Part shown: positions 7,314 to 16,318 of the stretch, piece by piece
Numbering within the stretch: the stretch's first letter is position 1
Layout: each line of letters starts with the position of its first letter
NCBI GenBank assembly: GCA_903886275.1
Contig: CAISLN010000080.1
Location: 107,719-147,645 of the forward strand
Reading direction: 5' to 3'
Source: an uncultured beta proteobacterium
GTDB lineage: Bacteria > Pseudomonadota > Gammaproteobacteria > Burkholderiales > Burkholderiaceae_C
Length of the DNA: 39,927 bases
Notes under the pieces: model-generated
Told to the model about the DNA's origin: nothing
The model's database searches: none
What the model saw: only the letters and a program-made list of their open reading frames with translations
Position numbers and translations under genes: made by a program

Positions 7314-9674
7314 ATGAACATCCATAATCAAAACGCAGCGTTCAAGAAGACGCTGATTTCTATCGCCGTGGTCGCAGCGTGCGCACCGGCCCTCGCACAG
7401 ACCGATGTGTCCGAACTCATCAAGCCGGACAGCACCATCAGCATGGGTGCCGGCTATGTGGACGGCGGCAAACGCGACGCTTCGCTGGGCGGCCAGTACA
7501 ACGGCCTGCGCAATGAAAGCGGCGTGCTGCTACTTGATATTGACAGCACCAAGCGGGATGACGCGAGCGGTGTCGTCATGATCATCAAGGGCCGCAATCT
7601 GGGCCTGGAAAATCGCGACCTGAGCTTCGCCCGTGAAAAGCAGGGTGACTGGAAGTACTCCCTGGATTACTCGGAGTTGGTGCGCCGAGATCCCCGTACC
7701 ATCAACACCGGTATGACCGGTCAGGGCAGCACGACCAACAATGTGGTTCGATTGGGTGGGTCCACGGTGGGCAGTGCTTCCGCACCTGGAACAGGCACGG
7801 ATCAGGACTTCAAGCTCAAGCGTGTCGGTCTGGGTTTGGCGGGTGAAAAGTGGGTCAACTCCAACCTGCAGTTTGAGGTGAGCTTCAAAAATGAAGACAA
7901 GACGGGTGACCGTGCCATCAGCCGTGGCTATGACTGTGCTGCCTATGTGTGCACAACAACGCAAAATGCAACGAATCAGAAGTGGGCTTTGTTACTGCTT
8001 GACGAACCGGTCAACTCCAACACCAAGCAATTCGAAGCCAAGCTGAACTACGCCGGTCAGGGCTTTAACGTAAGCGGTGGCTACTACGGCTCCTTCTATA
8101 CCAACGCCAATGGAAGTCTGAGCGCGACCGTACCTACACGCCTCAACGGACCCTTGGGTGCCTTGTCGACGCTGAACGCTGCGGTTGCCCCGACAGTGAT
8201 TGCGGGCGGCGGAACCAGTTTGCAGAACGTTTTGCAAATGCCTATGGCGCTGGCACCGGACAACCAAGCACACCAGTTCTATGTGTCTGGCAATGCAACA
8301 TTGGCACCGACTACCAAGGTCAACTTCAAGTATGCATATACCCATGCAACGCAAAACGAAGACTTTGCCAGTGCCGGTTTGACGGGGGCACCTGCCGGTG
8401 TCTCCAATCTGGGCGGCGTGGTGGACACCAACCTGCTTCAGCTTGGCATCACCTCGCGTCCGATCCCCAAGCTGACACTGCTTGCCAATGTGCGCTATGA
8501 AGATAAGAAGGACAGCACGCCAGAAGCGCTCTATAACGTGGAAGGGGGTACCAACCCAACAGCGGCAATTCCCGCGACGGTAGCCAATCCCAGCAACGTC
8601 AATCGCTCTTGGTACAACTACCTTGCCTCTTCTACCAAGTTGACAGGCAAGGCAGAGGCCTCTTACCAGTTGCCAGCAGATTTCCGTGGCACCGTTGGCC
8701 TCGACTACAGCAACTACGATCGCCCGGTTCCTGTGTCGATTACCGAAGAAGAACTGGCAGGTCTGGGTGCCGTGCGCGCCAAGAATGAAGAGACCGGCTA
8801 CCGGCTCGAATTGCGTCGCTCCATGTCAGAAACGCTGACCGGCGCAATCGCTTATGCGAACTCCAAGCGCACCGGATCGGATTGGACCAGTTTGAGCAAC
8901 AGTGCTGCGTTTGTGGCTGCGGGTCTGGGTTACGGGAAGACGGGACCTGCCAGCAAATTCATTAACTTGAATGCCACCAATGCGTTCCCGATGAACATGG
9001 CAGACATCGACCGCGAGAAGGTGAAGCTGTCAGCAAATTGGACGCCTACCGAGCAACTGGAAGTGCAGTTTTACGCAGAGACTGGTCTTGACAAAAACGC
9101 GACCGCTTCCAGTGCAATCGCTGGCGGCAAGGGTTGGCGCGAAACCGGGTCTGCAATCTACAGCGTGGATGTGAGTTACGCGGTCAGTGAGGCTTGGAAG
9201 GTGACGGGTTATGCCTCACAGGGAAATCAGAACCTCAAGGTCAACCACAGCACTGGCTACATGGCCAATATCGACAGCAACAGCGATGCGCTTGGTCTGG
9301 GCGTTACCGGAAAGCCAACGGGTCGCCTGGAAGTGGGTGCCAATGTGGTGTATCTGAATGACACCACTAAATACGGCATTGCCGCCTCGCCTACCGCTAC
9401 CGGTGCTGCGGCCACTGTGGCCAATCTCCAGCAAGCTGCGATTGGCCTGCCGGATGTGGTTTACCAGACGACGACTCTAAGTCTCTATGCCAAATACGCG
9501 CTGGATAAGAAATCGTCGGTGAAGGCGGTGTTCGTGACCCAGCAAGCCAAGCTCAATGAGTGGAGCTATGGCTACAACGGTGTGCCGTTCGTTTATTCGG
9601 ACAGCACCACCGTGAGTCTCAAGCAGGACCAGACCACCAACTTCTTGGGTCTCGCATACGTACTGAAGTTCTAA
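7314..9674 (+). CDS. MtrB/PioB-family outer-membrane beta-barrel
   Basis: A predicted outer-membrane barrel of 786 residues that would sheath the decahaem cytochrome. The signal peptide ends about residue 29 (APALAQ). The mature N-terminus has ISMGAGYVDGGKRDASLGGQYNGL, typical of the family, followed by alternating amphipathic strands. The C-terminus ends in an aromatic residue (GLAYVLKF), the usual outer-membrane signal. The N-terminal CxxC of Shewanella MtrB is absent; the only visible mature cysteines are in YDCAAYVC near residue 205. A good ribosome binding site (AAGGTGA, 7301-7307) precedes the ATG. It is the last gene of the operon and is followed by a strong terminator. With the decahaem protein it forms the minimal MtoAB/PioAB-type conduit; no outer-surface cytochrome gene follows. 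Confidence 0.93.
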   Translation: MNIHNQNAAFKKTLISIAVVAACAPALAQTDVSELIKPDSTISMGAGYVDGGKRDASLGGQYNGLRNESGVLLLDIDSTKRDDASGVVMIIKGRNLGLENRDLSFAREKQGDWKYSLDYSELVRRDPRTINTGMTGQGSTTNNVVRLGGSTVGSASAPGTGTDQDFKLKRVGLGLAGEKWVNSNLQFEVSFKNEDKTGDRAISRGYDCAAYVCTTTQNATNQKWALLLLDEPVNSNTKQFEAKLNYAGQGFNVSGGYYGSFYTNANGSLSATVPTRLNGPLGALSTLNAAVAPTVIAGGGTSLQNVLQMPMALAPDNQAHQFYVSGNATLAPTTKVNFKYAYTHATQNEDFASAGLTGAPAGVSNLGGVVDTNLLQLGITSRPIPKLTLLANVRYEDKKDSTPEALYNVEGGTNPTAAIPATVANPSNVNRSWYNYLASSTKLTGKAEASYQLPADFRGTVGLDYSNYDRPVPVSITEEELAGLGAVRAKNEETGYRLELRRSMSETLTGAIAYANSKRTGSDWTSLSNSAAFVAAGLGYGKTGPASKFINLNATNAFPMNMADIDREKVKLSANWTPTEQLEVQFYAETGLDKNATASSAIAGGKGWRETGSAIYSVDVSYAVSEAWKVTGYASQGNQNLKVNHSTGYMANIDSNSDALGLGVTGKPTGRLEVGANVVYLNDTTKYGIAASPTATGAAATVANLQQAAIGLPDVVYQTTTLSLYAKYALDKKSSVKAVFVTQQAKLNEWSYGYNGVPFVYSDSTTVSLKQDQTTNFLGLAYVLKF

Positions 9675-9725
9675 GAGCGCGACGGTGAAAGGGGGCTGGC
9701 AGTTCAAGCCGCCCCCGGATTCGAT

Positions 9726-9759
9726 AAGGGAAGCACGCCTCGGTTTGCTTCCCTTTTTT
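9726..9759 (+). terminator. Rho-independent terminator of the cytochrome/porin operon
   Basis: A perfect 10-bp stem, AAGGGAAGCA (9726-9735) with TGCTTCCCTT (9746-9755), has a 10-base loop and a T6 tail. It lies about 50 bases after the MtrB/PioB-type stop codon and closes the electron-transfer unit. Confidence 0.95.
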
Positions 9760-9892
9760 GTGCCCGCTTGCGGATGCAATGCCCGCCACGAACTTTTCAC
9801 GGTGCTGGTGCGGATGCCAGGCAACCCTTCGCCCTGCTTGTCTTGTCCGCCCCTGCAAGGTTCACGCAGGCTCATAGGACTAGACTGTTTGC

Positions 9893-10324
9893 ATGAACCA
9901 CAACACACCCGGTTTGCAACGATTCGTTGAGGCGCAGGAGCAGGTCTATAGCAATGTCATTGACGAGTTGGCGCTGGGCAGCAAACAGACGCACTGGATG
10001 TGGTTTGTGTTTCCGCAGCTTAAAGAGTTGGGCAAGAGCGCCATGGCCAAGTACTACGGGCTGGAGTCGGCGCAGGAGGCGCGCGACTATTTGGCGCATC
10101 CGCTGTTGGGGCCACGTTTGCTGGAATGCACCGGGCTGATCCTGGCGCTGCGCAATGCCGATGCACACGAAATATTTGGCTCGCCCGATGACCTCAAGCT
10201 GCGCTCCTGCATGACGCTGTTTGATGCGCTGGCCCCGCAGCAGCCCCTGTTCAGGCAAGCAATCCAAACGTTTTTTGCCGACAAGCCCGATCAGGCGACC
10301 CTGCAGTTGCTCAAACTGCCCTGA
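9893..10324 (+). CDS. DUF1810 family protein
   Basis: A soluble protein of 143 residues that matches the DUF1810 family over its whole length. Visible features are QRFVEAQEQVYSNVIDEL, SKQTHWMWFVFPQL, YYGLESAQEARDYLAHPLLGPRL and the SPDDLKLRSCMTLF helix. The family is widespread in bacteria and its biochemical role is not established. There is no signal peptide or membrane segment. It stands alone between the cytochrome operon terminator and a toxin-antitoxin relic; nothing in the context assigns a job. The ATG start is supported by conserved sequence beginning almost at once, though no strong ribosome binding site is seen. Confidence 0.88.
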   Translation: MNHNTPGLQRFVEAQEQVYSNVIDELALGSKQTHWMWFVFPQLKELGKSAMAKYYGLESAQEARDYLAHPLLGPRLLECTGLILALRNADAHEIFGSPDDLKLRSCMTLFDALAPQQPLFRQAIQTFFADKPDQATLQLLKLP

Positions 10325-10395
10325 GGCCCCAGCCCACACCGGTATCTCGTTGCAATCAGTGGACAATAAGTCTAGGTGAATTTCAGTGCTTAAAA

Positions 10396-10423
10396 GTTTC
10401 GACTAATTGCCTATAATCGAAAC
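10396..10423 (+). promoter_or_regulatory. Promoter with overlapping operator for the antitoxin gene
   Basis: A consensus -10 box, TATAAT (10412-10417), lies about 33 bases before the start codon. It is flanked by a 7-bp inverted repeat, GTTTCGA (10396-10402) and TCGAAAC (10417-10423), which would place a bound repressor over the -10 region. A -35 match is weak (TTAAAA, 16-base spacer). Autoregulation by the DNA-binding antitoxin encoded next is the simplest reading. Confidence 0.6.
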
Positions 10424-10449
10424 ATAAAAGTGCCTCAAGGAGATTTGCC

Positions 10450-10899
10450 GTGCGCCCTTCCACCGCTCTTCCTTTACCTCAAGGTTTTGAGCCTGCATTG
10501 CGCGGAGTTTGCGAGAAATCGGCGCGTTCAGTGATGACCGTCCTGCGTCGTGAGGCACCAGAGGGCACATCACCAGAAATCCTGATGGACTTTGCCGCAT
10601 CCCTGACAGGTGTCATAGAGCGCACGACCGTCATGCTTTTGGCGGGCAAACAAGTCCGGGTCATTGAAGACGACGAAGCAATCACGACGCAGGAGGCTGC
10701 AGACATACTGAATGTCTCGCGCCCACACTTGGTCAAATTGCTTGACCAGGGGGAAATCCCGCCTTTGCCCAAGGTCGGTCGCCATCGTCGTGTTGCACGT
10801 GCCAGCGTCCTCAAATACAAACGCACGCGTGATGCCCAACGAGAAACCGCCCTCAAGGAGCTCGCGGCTCTGACCCAACACCACGGGCTTGGCTATTGA
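10450..10899 (+). CDS. Excisionase-type HTH antitoxin
   Basis: A protein of 149 residues with a helix-turn-helix of the excisionase/MerR-like class near residues 76-120 (TTQEAADILNVSRPHLVKLL, then KVGRHRRVARASVLKY). It starts at GTG 10450 behind a consensus AAGGAGA (10437-10443). Proteins of this type are the DNA-binding antitoxins of modules whose toxin is a PIN-domain ribonuclease, and the remains of such a toxin gene overlap the stop codon here (TTGA). The antitoxin appears complete while its toxin is truncated. Autorepression through the inverted repeat at its promoter is likely. Confidence 0.82.
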   Translation: MRPSTALPLPQGFEPALRGVCEKSARSVMTVLRREAPEGTSPEILMDFAASLTGVIERTTVMLLAGKQVRVIEDDEAITTQEAADILNVSRPHLVKLLDQGEIPPLPKVGRHRRVARASVLKYKRTRDAQRETALKELAALTQHHGLGY

Positions 10900-11210
10900 A
10901 CACGACTCCGGTTGTCGTGCTGGACGCTTGCGTTCTTTATCCAGCTGCACAACGTGACCTGTTTATGTGGCTTGCTGCCGGGGGTGCGATTCGCGCCCAC
11001 TGGACAAACCAAATCCATGACGAGTGGATGCGCAACGTTGCACGCGATTACGGTGTAGCCCGAAGTGAGCTTGAAAAAATCGCCCAGTTGATGAACCGGG
11101 CTGCAGGGGATGCATTGATCAGTCCAGGTCCATCCTGGCGAAACCTTGGGCACCATCCAATAATTTCCACTCCCGCACGGCTGACATGCTGGTTTGGAAT
11201 GCTTGTTTGA
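10896..11210 (+). pseudogene. PIN-domain toxin, truncated
   Basis: The reading frame starts at TTG 10896, overlapping the antitoxin stop. It encodes a recognisable PIN-domain N-terminus: VVLDACVLYPAAQRDLFMWL with the first catalytic aspartate, then WTNQIHDEWMRNVARDYGV. Family resemblance stops after DALISPG at about base 11128; the remaining frame (to 11210) is unrelated. The expected second half, with the DPDDRHV-type acidic motif and the last catalytic residues, is missing, so an active ribonuclease is very unlikely. About 77 of an expected 180-190 residues remain. The sequence joined at the break carries a small open frame on the other strand (11119-11298), which suggests a deletion or insertion junction rather than a point mutation. 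Confidence 0.8.
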
Positions 11211-11298
11211 AGTAGGGGTACTTGCTGGCCATTGGTCGGTCTGGTTGTTTGGTCAAAGCGACAGCGGCGCCAAGAAATTGCATGAGCCCTGTTGTCAT
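11119..11298 (-). CDS. Small open frame of 59 residues, unknown
   Basis: The minus-strand frame starts at ATG 11298, with an alternative ATG at 11283, and ends exactly where the PIN toxin homology breaks off. It has fairly natural composition (PMASKYPYFKQAFQTSM, AVREWKLLDGAQGFARMDL) but no motif I recognise. A stop codon lies just upstream and no ribosome binding site is obvious. It may be the 3' remnant of a gene moved in by the event that cut the toxin, or chance. It is listed because it marks the junction. Confidence 0.25.
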   Translation of the reverse strand: MTTGLMQFLGAAVALTKQPDRPMASKYPYFKQAFQTSMSAVREWKLLDGAQGFARMDLD

Positions 11299-11447
11299 TG
11301 CACTTGATCATGTGATCCTATTTTTCGGGCATAACCGGCCCAATTCCAGCTTTGTCGCACCATAAAAGCGCCTGTGCCCAATGGTACCGGTGGCAAACGC
11401 CTAAAATCCACCGAGCGGATTTTCCGTAAACCATATTCTGAACCACC

Positions 11448-11708
11448 ATGCCCAAGGCCAAGTCCGCATCCACAGCGTCCCCCCCATCAGACGGCGCAGC
11501 GTTGCCCGTCAGTTACGAAGAAGCCACGCAGGAGCTCGATGCCTTGGTGCGTCGGCTGGAGTCTGGCGAAATGCCGCTGGACCAATTGCTCAGTGGCTAC
11601 CAACGCGGCGCGGCGCTGTTGCAACTGTGCCGCGAGCGGCTGCAGTCGGTAGAGGACCAGATCAAGGTGCTCGATGAGGGCAGCCTCAAGGTCTGGAAGG
11701 CGCAATGA
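11448..11708 (+). CDS. xseB: Exodeoxyribonuclease VII small subunit
   Basis: A protein of 86 residues. After a variable N-terminus it matches the ExoVII small subunit: [33 protein letters not shown], then [20 protein letters not shown]. It binds the large subunit XseA (not in this window) to form a nuclease that degrades single-stranded DNA from both ends. Its stop overlaps the ispA start (ATGA), and the xseB-ispA-dxs order is a standard proteobacterial operon, so it is co-transcribed and probably translationally coupled with isoprenoid genes. The 237 bases upstream contain no other recognised gene and probably hold the promoter, which I cannot place with confidence. Confidence 0.95.
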   Translation: MPKAKSASTASPPSDGAALPVSYEEATQELDALVRRLESGEMPLDQLLSGYQRGAALLQLCRERLQSVEDQIKVLDEGSLKVWKAQ

Positions 11709-12652
11709 TGGTGCCCAATAGCGACACCAAAGCACCCACATTTCAACTCGATAGCTGGTCACGCACGCGCCTGGACCAAGTAGAGCGCGCACTGGAGGCC
11801 TGGATCACTGCCGATGCCCCGCTAGGTGCTGGTCACGCCGCCCCGGCCGCCCTGGTGGAAGCCATGCGCTATGCGGTGCTGGACGGCGGCAAGCGCTTGC
11901 GCCCGCTGCTGGTGTTGGCGGCCCACGAGGCAGTGGCCAATGGCGCTGGCGCGCAGGCCGCCCTGCGCGCCGCCTGCGCGGTGGAGCTGATACATGCCTA
12001 TTCGCTGGTGCACGACGACATGCCCTGCATGGACAACGATGTGCTGCGCCGTGGCAAGCCCACGGTGCATGTGCGCTTTGGCGAGGCCAGTGCCCTGCTG
12101 GCCGGTGACGCGCTGCAGGCCTTGGCGTTCGAGTTTTTGACCCCCGAAGATGGCAGCGTGGAATGCTGTACCCAGGCACGCCTGTGCAGCCTGTTGGCCC
12201 GTGCGGCCGGCAGCGGCGGCATGGCCGGTGGCCAGGCGATTGACCTGGCTAGCGTGGGCCATACCTTGAGCGAGAGCGAGCTGCGCGAGATGCACCTGCT
12301 CAAGACCGGCGCCCTGCTCCAGGGCAGCGTGCTGATGGGTGCGCACTGCGGCAAACCCGACGCGCAGGCGCTGGCGGCGCTGCAAGACTATGGCGCGGCC
12401 ATTGGGCTGGCGTTTCAGGTGGTGGACGATATCTTGGACGTGACGGCCGATTCCAGCACGCTGGGTAAGACCGCCGGCAAGGACGCCGATAACGACAAGC
12501 CCACCTATGTATCCCTGATGGGCCTGGCGCGCAGCCAGGTCTACGCGCAGGAATTATTGGCCCAGGCGCTGCAGGCCTTGCAGCGCAGCGGCCTGGCAAA
12601 CACCCTGGCCCTGGCGGCCCTGGCCGACATGGTGGTGAACCGCGCCCACTGA
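11705..12652 (+). CDS. ispA: (2E,6E)-farnesyl diphosphate synthase
   Basis: A trans-prenyltransferase of 315 residues that condenses dimethylallyl and geranyl diphosphate with isopentenyl diphosphate to give farnesyl diphosphate, the precursor of ubiquinone side chains and undecaprenyl phosphate. Both aspartate-rich Mg-binding motifs are present: DDMPCMD at residues 104-110, followed by LRRGKPTVH, and DDILD at 241-245, followed by [23 protein letters not shown] near residue 60 binds the diphosphate. Length is normal. Two ATGs (11705 and 11708) are possible starts; the first overlaps the xseB stop. dxs starts 36 bases downstream, so both isoprenoid genes share a transcript. Confidence 0.97.
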   Translation: MMVPNSDTKAPTFQLDSWSRTRLDQVERALEAWITADAPLGAGHAAPAALVEAMRYAVLDGGKRLRPLLVLAAHEAVANGAGAQAALRAACAVELIHAYSLVHDDMPCMDNDVLRRGKPTVHVRFGEASALLAGDALQALAFEFLTPEDGSVECCTQARLCSLLARAAGSGGMAGGQAIDLASVGHTLSESELREMHLLKTGALLQGSVLMGAHCGKPDAQALAALQDYGAAIGLAFQVVDDILDVTADSSTLGKTAGKDADNDKPTYVSLMGLARSQVYAQELLAQALQALQRSGLANTLALAALADMVVNRAH

Positions 12653-12688
12653 ACACCGATTGAGCGCCAGAAAAACCCGAGCACGCAT

Positions 12689-14581
12689 ATGCCGAACCCC
12701 ACATTCCCCCTTTTAGAAACCATTCACAACCCCGCCGATTTGCGCAAGTTGGCGCGCGCACAGTTGCCAGGTCTGGCCACCGAGTTGCGCGACTACTTGC
12801 TGCACAGCGTGGCGCGCACCGGCGGCCATTTGAGCTCGAACCTAGGCACGGTGGAGCTGAGCGTGGCCCTGCACTATGTGTTCAACACACCGCAGGACCG
12901 CTTGGTCTGGGATGTGGGCCACCAGACCTATCCGCACAAAATCCTCACCGGCCGGCGTGAGCGCATGGCCACGCTGCGCCAGTTCGGTGGCTTGAGCGGC
13001 TTTCCGCAACGCGGCGAGAGCGAGTACGACAGCTTTGGCACGGCGCACTCCAGCACCTCGATCTCGGCCGCTTTGGGCATGGCCATGGCCGCCAAGCTCA
13101 AGGGCGAGGACCGCCGCGCCATTGCCATCATCGGCGACGGTGCCATGACGGCCGGCATGGCCTTTGAGGCGCTGAACAACGCCGGTGTGGCGGAGTGCGA
13201 CCTGCTGGTGATCCTCAACGACAACGACATGAGCATCAGCCCGCCCGTGGGCGCGCTCAACCGCTACCTGGCGCAACTGCTGAGCGGCCAGTTTTATGCC
13301 AGGGCCAAGAACGTGGGCAAGACCGTGCTTAAGGGCGCGCCGCCCCTGTTCGAGCTGGCCAAGCGCATCGAGGAGCATGCCAAGGGCATGGTGGTGCCGG
13401 CCACGCTGTTTGAGAAGTTTGGCTTTAACTACATAGGCCCCATCGATGGGCACGACCTCGACTCGCTGATCCCCACGCTGGAGAACATTCGCCACCACCT
13501 TAAGGGTCCGCAGTTCTTGCATGTGGTGACCAAAAAGGGCCAGGGCTACACGCGGGCCGAGGACGACCCGGTGGCCTACCATGGCCCTGGCAAGTTCGAT
13601 CCGGCCGTGGGTTTGCAAGCGCCCAAGAGCGGCGGCGCTGTCACCTACACCCAGGTGTTTGGCCAATGGCTGTGCGACATGGCAGCGTCCGACAAGCGCT
13701 TGGTGGCCATCACCCCGGCCATGCGCGAGGGCTCGGGCATGGTCGAGTTTGAGCGCGCCTTTCCCACGCGCTTCTTCGATGTGGGCATTGCCGAGCAGCA
13801 TGCGGTGACCTTTGCCGCAGGCCTGGCCACCGAGGGCTTGAAGCCGGTGGTGGCGATTTACTCCACCTTTTTGCAGCGCGCCTATGACCAGCTGATCCAC
13901 GACGTGGCGATACAGAACCTGCCGGTGGTGTTTGCGCTGGACCGCGCTGGCCTGGTCGGTGCAGACGGCGCCACGCATGCCGGTGCTTATGACATTCCCT
14001 TCCTTCGCTGCATTCCCAACATGAGCCTGGCCTGCCCGGCAGATGCCAACGAATGCCGCCAGCTGCTCTGCACCGCCTATGCCCAAAACCATCCGGTGGC
14101 GGTGCGCTATCCGCGTGGCGCGGTGACCGGTGCGGTGAGCAGTGCGTCCTTGGAAGGCCTGCCGCTGGGCAAGGGCGAAATTCGCCTACAGGGCAAAGGC
14201 ATTGCCATCCTAAGCTTTGGCACCCTGCTGCATCCGGCGCTGCAAGCGGCACAGGCGCTAGGTGCCACGGTGGTCAATATGCGCTGGGTCAAACCACTGG
14301 ATGTGGAGCTGTTGTGTACGGTTGCCAAGCAGCACCAGGCGCTGGTGACGGTGGAGGAGGGCGCCTTGATGGGCGGTGCCGGCAGTGCCGTGCTGGAGGC
14401 CTTGCAGGCCGCAGGCCTGGTCTTGCCGGTGTTGCAACTGGGTCTGCCCGATACCTTCATCGAGCATGGCGATCCGGTCAAGCTGCTGGCCCTGCAGGGC
14501 CTGGATGCAGTGGGGATTGAAGCCTCTATTCGCAAGCGCTTTGCCGACCTGTTGGAGCCTGTGGCTCAGTCGGCCGCATAA
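12689..14581 (+). CDS. dxs: 1-deoxy-D-xylulose-5-phosphate synthase
   Basis: A thiamine diphosphate enzyme of 630 residues that joins pyruvate and glyceraldehyde-3-phosphate, the first step of the MEP isoprenoid pathway. Landmarks in order: [54 protein letters not shown], the ThDP-binding [18 protein letters not shown] near residue 150 with [16 protein letters not shown], then the transketolase-like domain with [18 protein letters not shown] and [15 protein letters not shown]. Length is normal. It is the last gene of xseB-ispA-dxs. A short hairpin terminator follows, and the next gene (nhaD) converges from the other strand. Confidence 0.98.
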   Translation: MPNPTFPLLETIHNPADLRKLARAQLPGLATELRDYLLHSVARTGGHLSSNLGTVELSVALHYVFNTPQDRLVWDVGHQTYPHKILTGRRERMATLRQFGGLSGFPQRGESEYDSFGTAHSSTSISAALGMAMAAKLKGEDRRAIAIIGDGAMTAGMAFEALNNAGVAECDLLVILNDNDMSISPPVGALNRYLAQLLSGQFYARAKNVGKTVLKGAPPLFELAKRIEEHAKGMVVPATLFEKFGFNYIGPIDGHDLDSLIPTLENIRHHLKGPQFLHVVTKKGQGYTRAEDDPVAYHGPGKFDPAVGLQAPKSGGAVTYTQVFGQWLCDMAASDKRLVAITPAMREGSGMVEFERAFPTRFFDVGIAEQHAVTFAAGLATEGLKPVVAIYSTFLQRAYDQLIHDVAIQNLPVVFALDRAGLVGADGATHAGAYDIPFLRCIPNMSLACPADANECRQLLCTAYAQNHPVAVRYPRGAVTGAVSSASLEGLPLGKGEIRLQGKGIAILSFGTLLHPALQAAQALGATVVNMRWVKPLDVELLCTVAKQHQALVTVEEGALMGGAGSAVLEALQAAGLVLPVLQLGLPDTFIEHGDPVKLLALQGLDAVGIEASIRKRFADLLEPVAQSAA

Positions 14582-14606
14582 AGCCCCGCGCGGGGTCGCA
14601 CTAAAG

Positions 14607-14628
14607 AAGCCCCGCAAGGGGCTTTTTT
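14607..14628 (+). terminator. Terminator between dxs and nhaD
   Basis: A 7-bp stem, AAGCCCC (14607-14613) with GGGGCTT (14618-14624), has a GCAA tetraloop and a T6 tail on the plus strand, serving dxs. The nhaD stop codon lies on its edge (14627). On the minus strand the tail is CTTCTTT, so weak bidirectional use for nhaD is possible. A second GC-rich dyad lies just upstream (14583-14595). Confidence 0.9.
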
Positions 14629-15910
14629 AATGCAGCCAGTGGTACTGGGCCATATAGGCCAGCGCGCCGCCCAAATAGCCCAGCAGGGCCAGCCCACTGA
14701 TCTTGCGCAGGTACCAAAGGAAGTCGATTTTCTCCAGTCCCATGGCGGCCACACCGGCGGCCGAGCCGATGATCAAAATCGATCCACCGGTGCCCGCGCA
14801 GTAGGCAATGAACTGCCACAAAAAGCTGTCCGGCGGGTACTGGTCCAGCCCGTACATGCCCATGGAGGCTGCCACCAGCGGCACGTTGTCCACCACGGCG
14901 CTGACCAGTCCGATGATCAGCACAATGATGTCTTGGCGCCCCACCGTGCGGTCCAGCCAGTGCGCAATGGTGGACAGGATATGGGTGTGCTCCAGCACCG
15001 CCACCGACAGCAAGATGCCAATAAAAAACACCACTGCGCTCATGTCGATGCGGGTGAGCGCGCGCGCCAGGGTCAGGCGTTGTTTGCGCAGTTCTTCTTC
15101 CTGGCGGTGCACCAGATCACCCACCATCCACAGCAGGCCCAGGCCAAACAAAATGCCCATAAAGGGGGGCAGCCCGGTCAGCGTTTTGAACACCGGCACC
15201 AGCACCAATATCGCCATGCCCAGGACGAACATCAGCTTGCGCTCAAAGGCGCTGGTCTGCAGGCCCGCCAACTCCTCGCGTTGGGGCGGCGCGAGCACGG
15301 GCTGTGCGCCCAGCAAGCGGCTCGTCACGGCCAGCGGCAACAGCAGGTTCACCAGCGAGGGCAGGAACACGCTTTGCATGATGGCAAAGGTGCTGACCTG
15401 GCCGCCAATCCACAGCATGGTGGTGGTGACGTCGCCAATGGGGGTCCAGGCGCCGCCGGCGTTGGCAGCAATCACGATGATGCCGGCAAAGAACAGCCTG
15501 TCTTCGCGACGCAGCAGCAGGCGCTTCATCAGCGACACCATGACGATGGTGGTGGTCAGGTTGTCGAGCAGTGCGCTCAGAAAAAAGGTGACTATGCCCA
15601 CCATCCACATCAGCGTGGACAGCCTGCTCGTCTTGATGCGCGAGGTGATGACTTCAAAGCCGTTGTGGGCGTCTATCACCTCCACAATGGTCATCGCACC
15701 CATCAGGAAAAAAACGATCTGGGCGGTGCCCGTCAGCGACTCAGCCAACTGGTGGTTGAGCAGGGCCGGGTTGTTGAGCCAGACGCCATAGACGGTCCAC
15801 AGCAGTCCGGCACCGATCAGGGCCGAGGCCGACTTGTTGATCTTGAGCGGGTGTTCCAGGGCGATTGCCGCATAGGCGGCAACAAACAGCAGCGAGATCC
15901 AGAGCAGCAT
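14627..15910 (-). CDS. nhaD: NhaD-type sodium:proton antiporter
   Basis: A polytopic inner-membrane protein of 427 residues with about 11-12 hydrophobic helices, of the NhaD branch of the ion transporter superfamily. Diagnostic stretches are AQIVFFLMGAMTIVEVIDAHNGFEVI, FLSALLDNLTTTIVMVSL, IIVIAANAGGAWTPIGDVTTTMLW, and near the end LVSAVVDNVPLVAASMGMYGL and YCAGTGGSILIIGSAAGVAAM. The family exchanges cytoplasmic Na+ (or Li+) for protons at alkaline pH. It is the last gene of the long minus-strand array, 15 bases after crcB. No clear ribosome binding site is visible before ATG 15910, so it may depend on crcB translation. A citrate-type carrier is less likely given the NhaD-specific helices. Confidence 0.93.
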   Translation of the reverse strand: MLLWISLLFVAAYAAIALEHPLKINKSASALIGAGLLWTVYGVWLNNPALLNHQLAESLTGTAQIVFFLMGAMTIVEVIDAHNGFEVITSRIKTSRLSTLMWMVGIVTFFLSALLDNLTTTIVMVSLMKRLLLRREDRLFFAGIIVIAANAGGAWTPIGDVTTTMLWIGGQVSTFAIMQSVFLPSLVNLLLPLAVTSRLLGAQPVLAPPQREELAGLQTSAFERKLMFVLGMAILVLVPVFKTLTGLPPFMGILFGLGLLWMVGDLVHRQEEELRKQRLTLARALTRIDMSAVVFFIGILLSVAVLEHTHILSTIAHWLDRTVGRQDIIVLIIGLVSAVVDNVPLVAASMGMYGLDQYPPDSFLWQFIAYCAGTGGSILIIGSAAGVAAMGLEKIDFLWYLRKISGLALLGYLGGALAYMAQYHWLH

Positions 15911-15925
15911 GGGTAGTGAGAGGGA

Positions 15926-16318
15926 TTAAGCGGACAGAAAAAACGACGCCGACTTCATGCCGGCCACGGTCAGCAGCAGCGAGCCCAGCAGGTGCACCGC
16001 GGCGGTCATCAGGGCCAGGGCGTAGCGTTGCTGCATGAGCATGCCCACGACCTCGGCCGAAAAACTGGAGAAGGTGGTGAGCGCGCCCAGAAAACCAGTG
16101 ACCAGCAGCAGGCGCCAGACCGGGTCGAGTTGCGGCATGGCATGGAACACGGCCATGCAGATGCCCACCAGGTAGCCGCCCAACAGGTTGGCGGCCAGCG
16201 TGCCCAGGGGGAGCACCGTGCCGGCCACCGTAAATGGGGGGTTGAGCCACAGGCCGAGTTGCCAGCGCGCCAAGGCGCCAACGCAGGCACCCAAACAGAT
16301 GGCCAGCACCGGCAGCAT
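15926..16318 (-). CDS. crcB: CrcB fluoride channel (Fluc)
   Basis: A small membrane protein of 130 residues with four predicted helices. It has the family signature GFLGALTTFSSFSAEVVGML and an N-terminal GACVGALARWQLGLW, followed by LGTLAANLLGGYLVGI with the conserved Asn. Dimers form a fluoride-selective channel that expels F- leaking in as HF. The start overlaps the comEA-like stop by one base (TGATG), so translation may be coupled. No fluoride riboswitch was recognised upstream; that space is occupied by the comEA-like gene. CrcB usually acts as an antiparallel dimer, so a single copy is sufficient. Confidence 0.95.
   Translation of the reverse strand: MLPVLAICLGACVGALARWQLGLWLNPPFTVAGTVLPLGTLAANLLGGYLVGICMAVFHAMPQLDPVWRLLLVTGFLGALTTFSSFSAEVVGMLMQQRYALALMTAAVHLLGSLLLTVAGMKSASFFLSA

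Noticed and set aside
14630..15916. Plus-strand open frame of 428 residues
   Set aside because: It mirrors nhaD; the product is rich in His, Gln and Gly with no domain.
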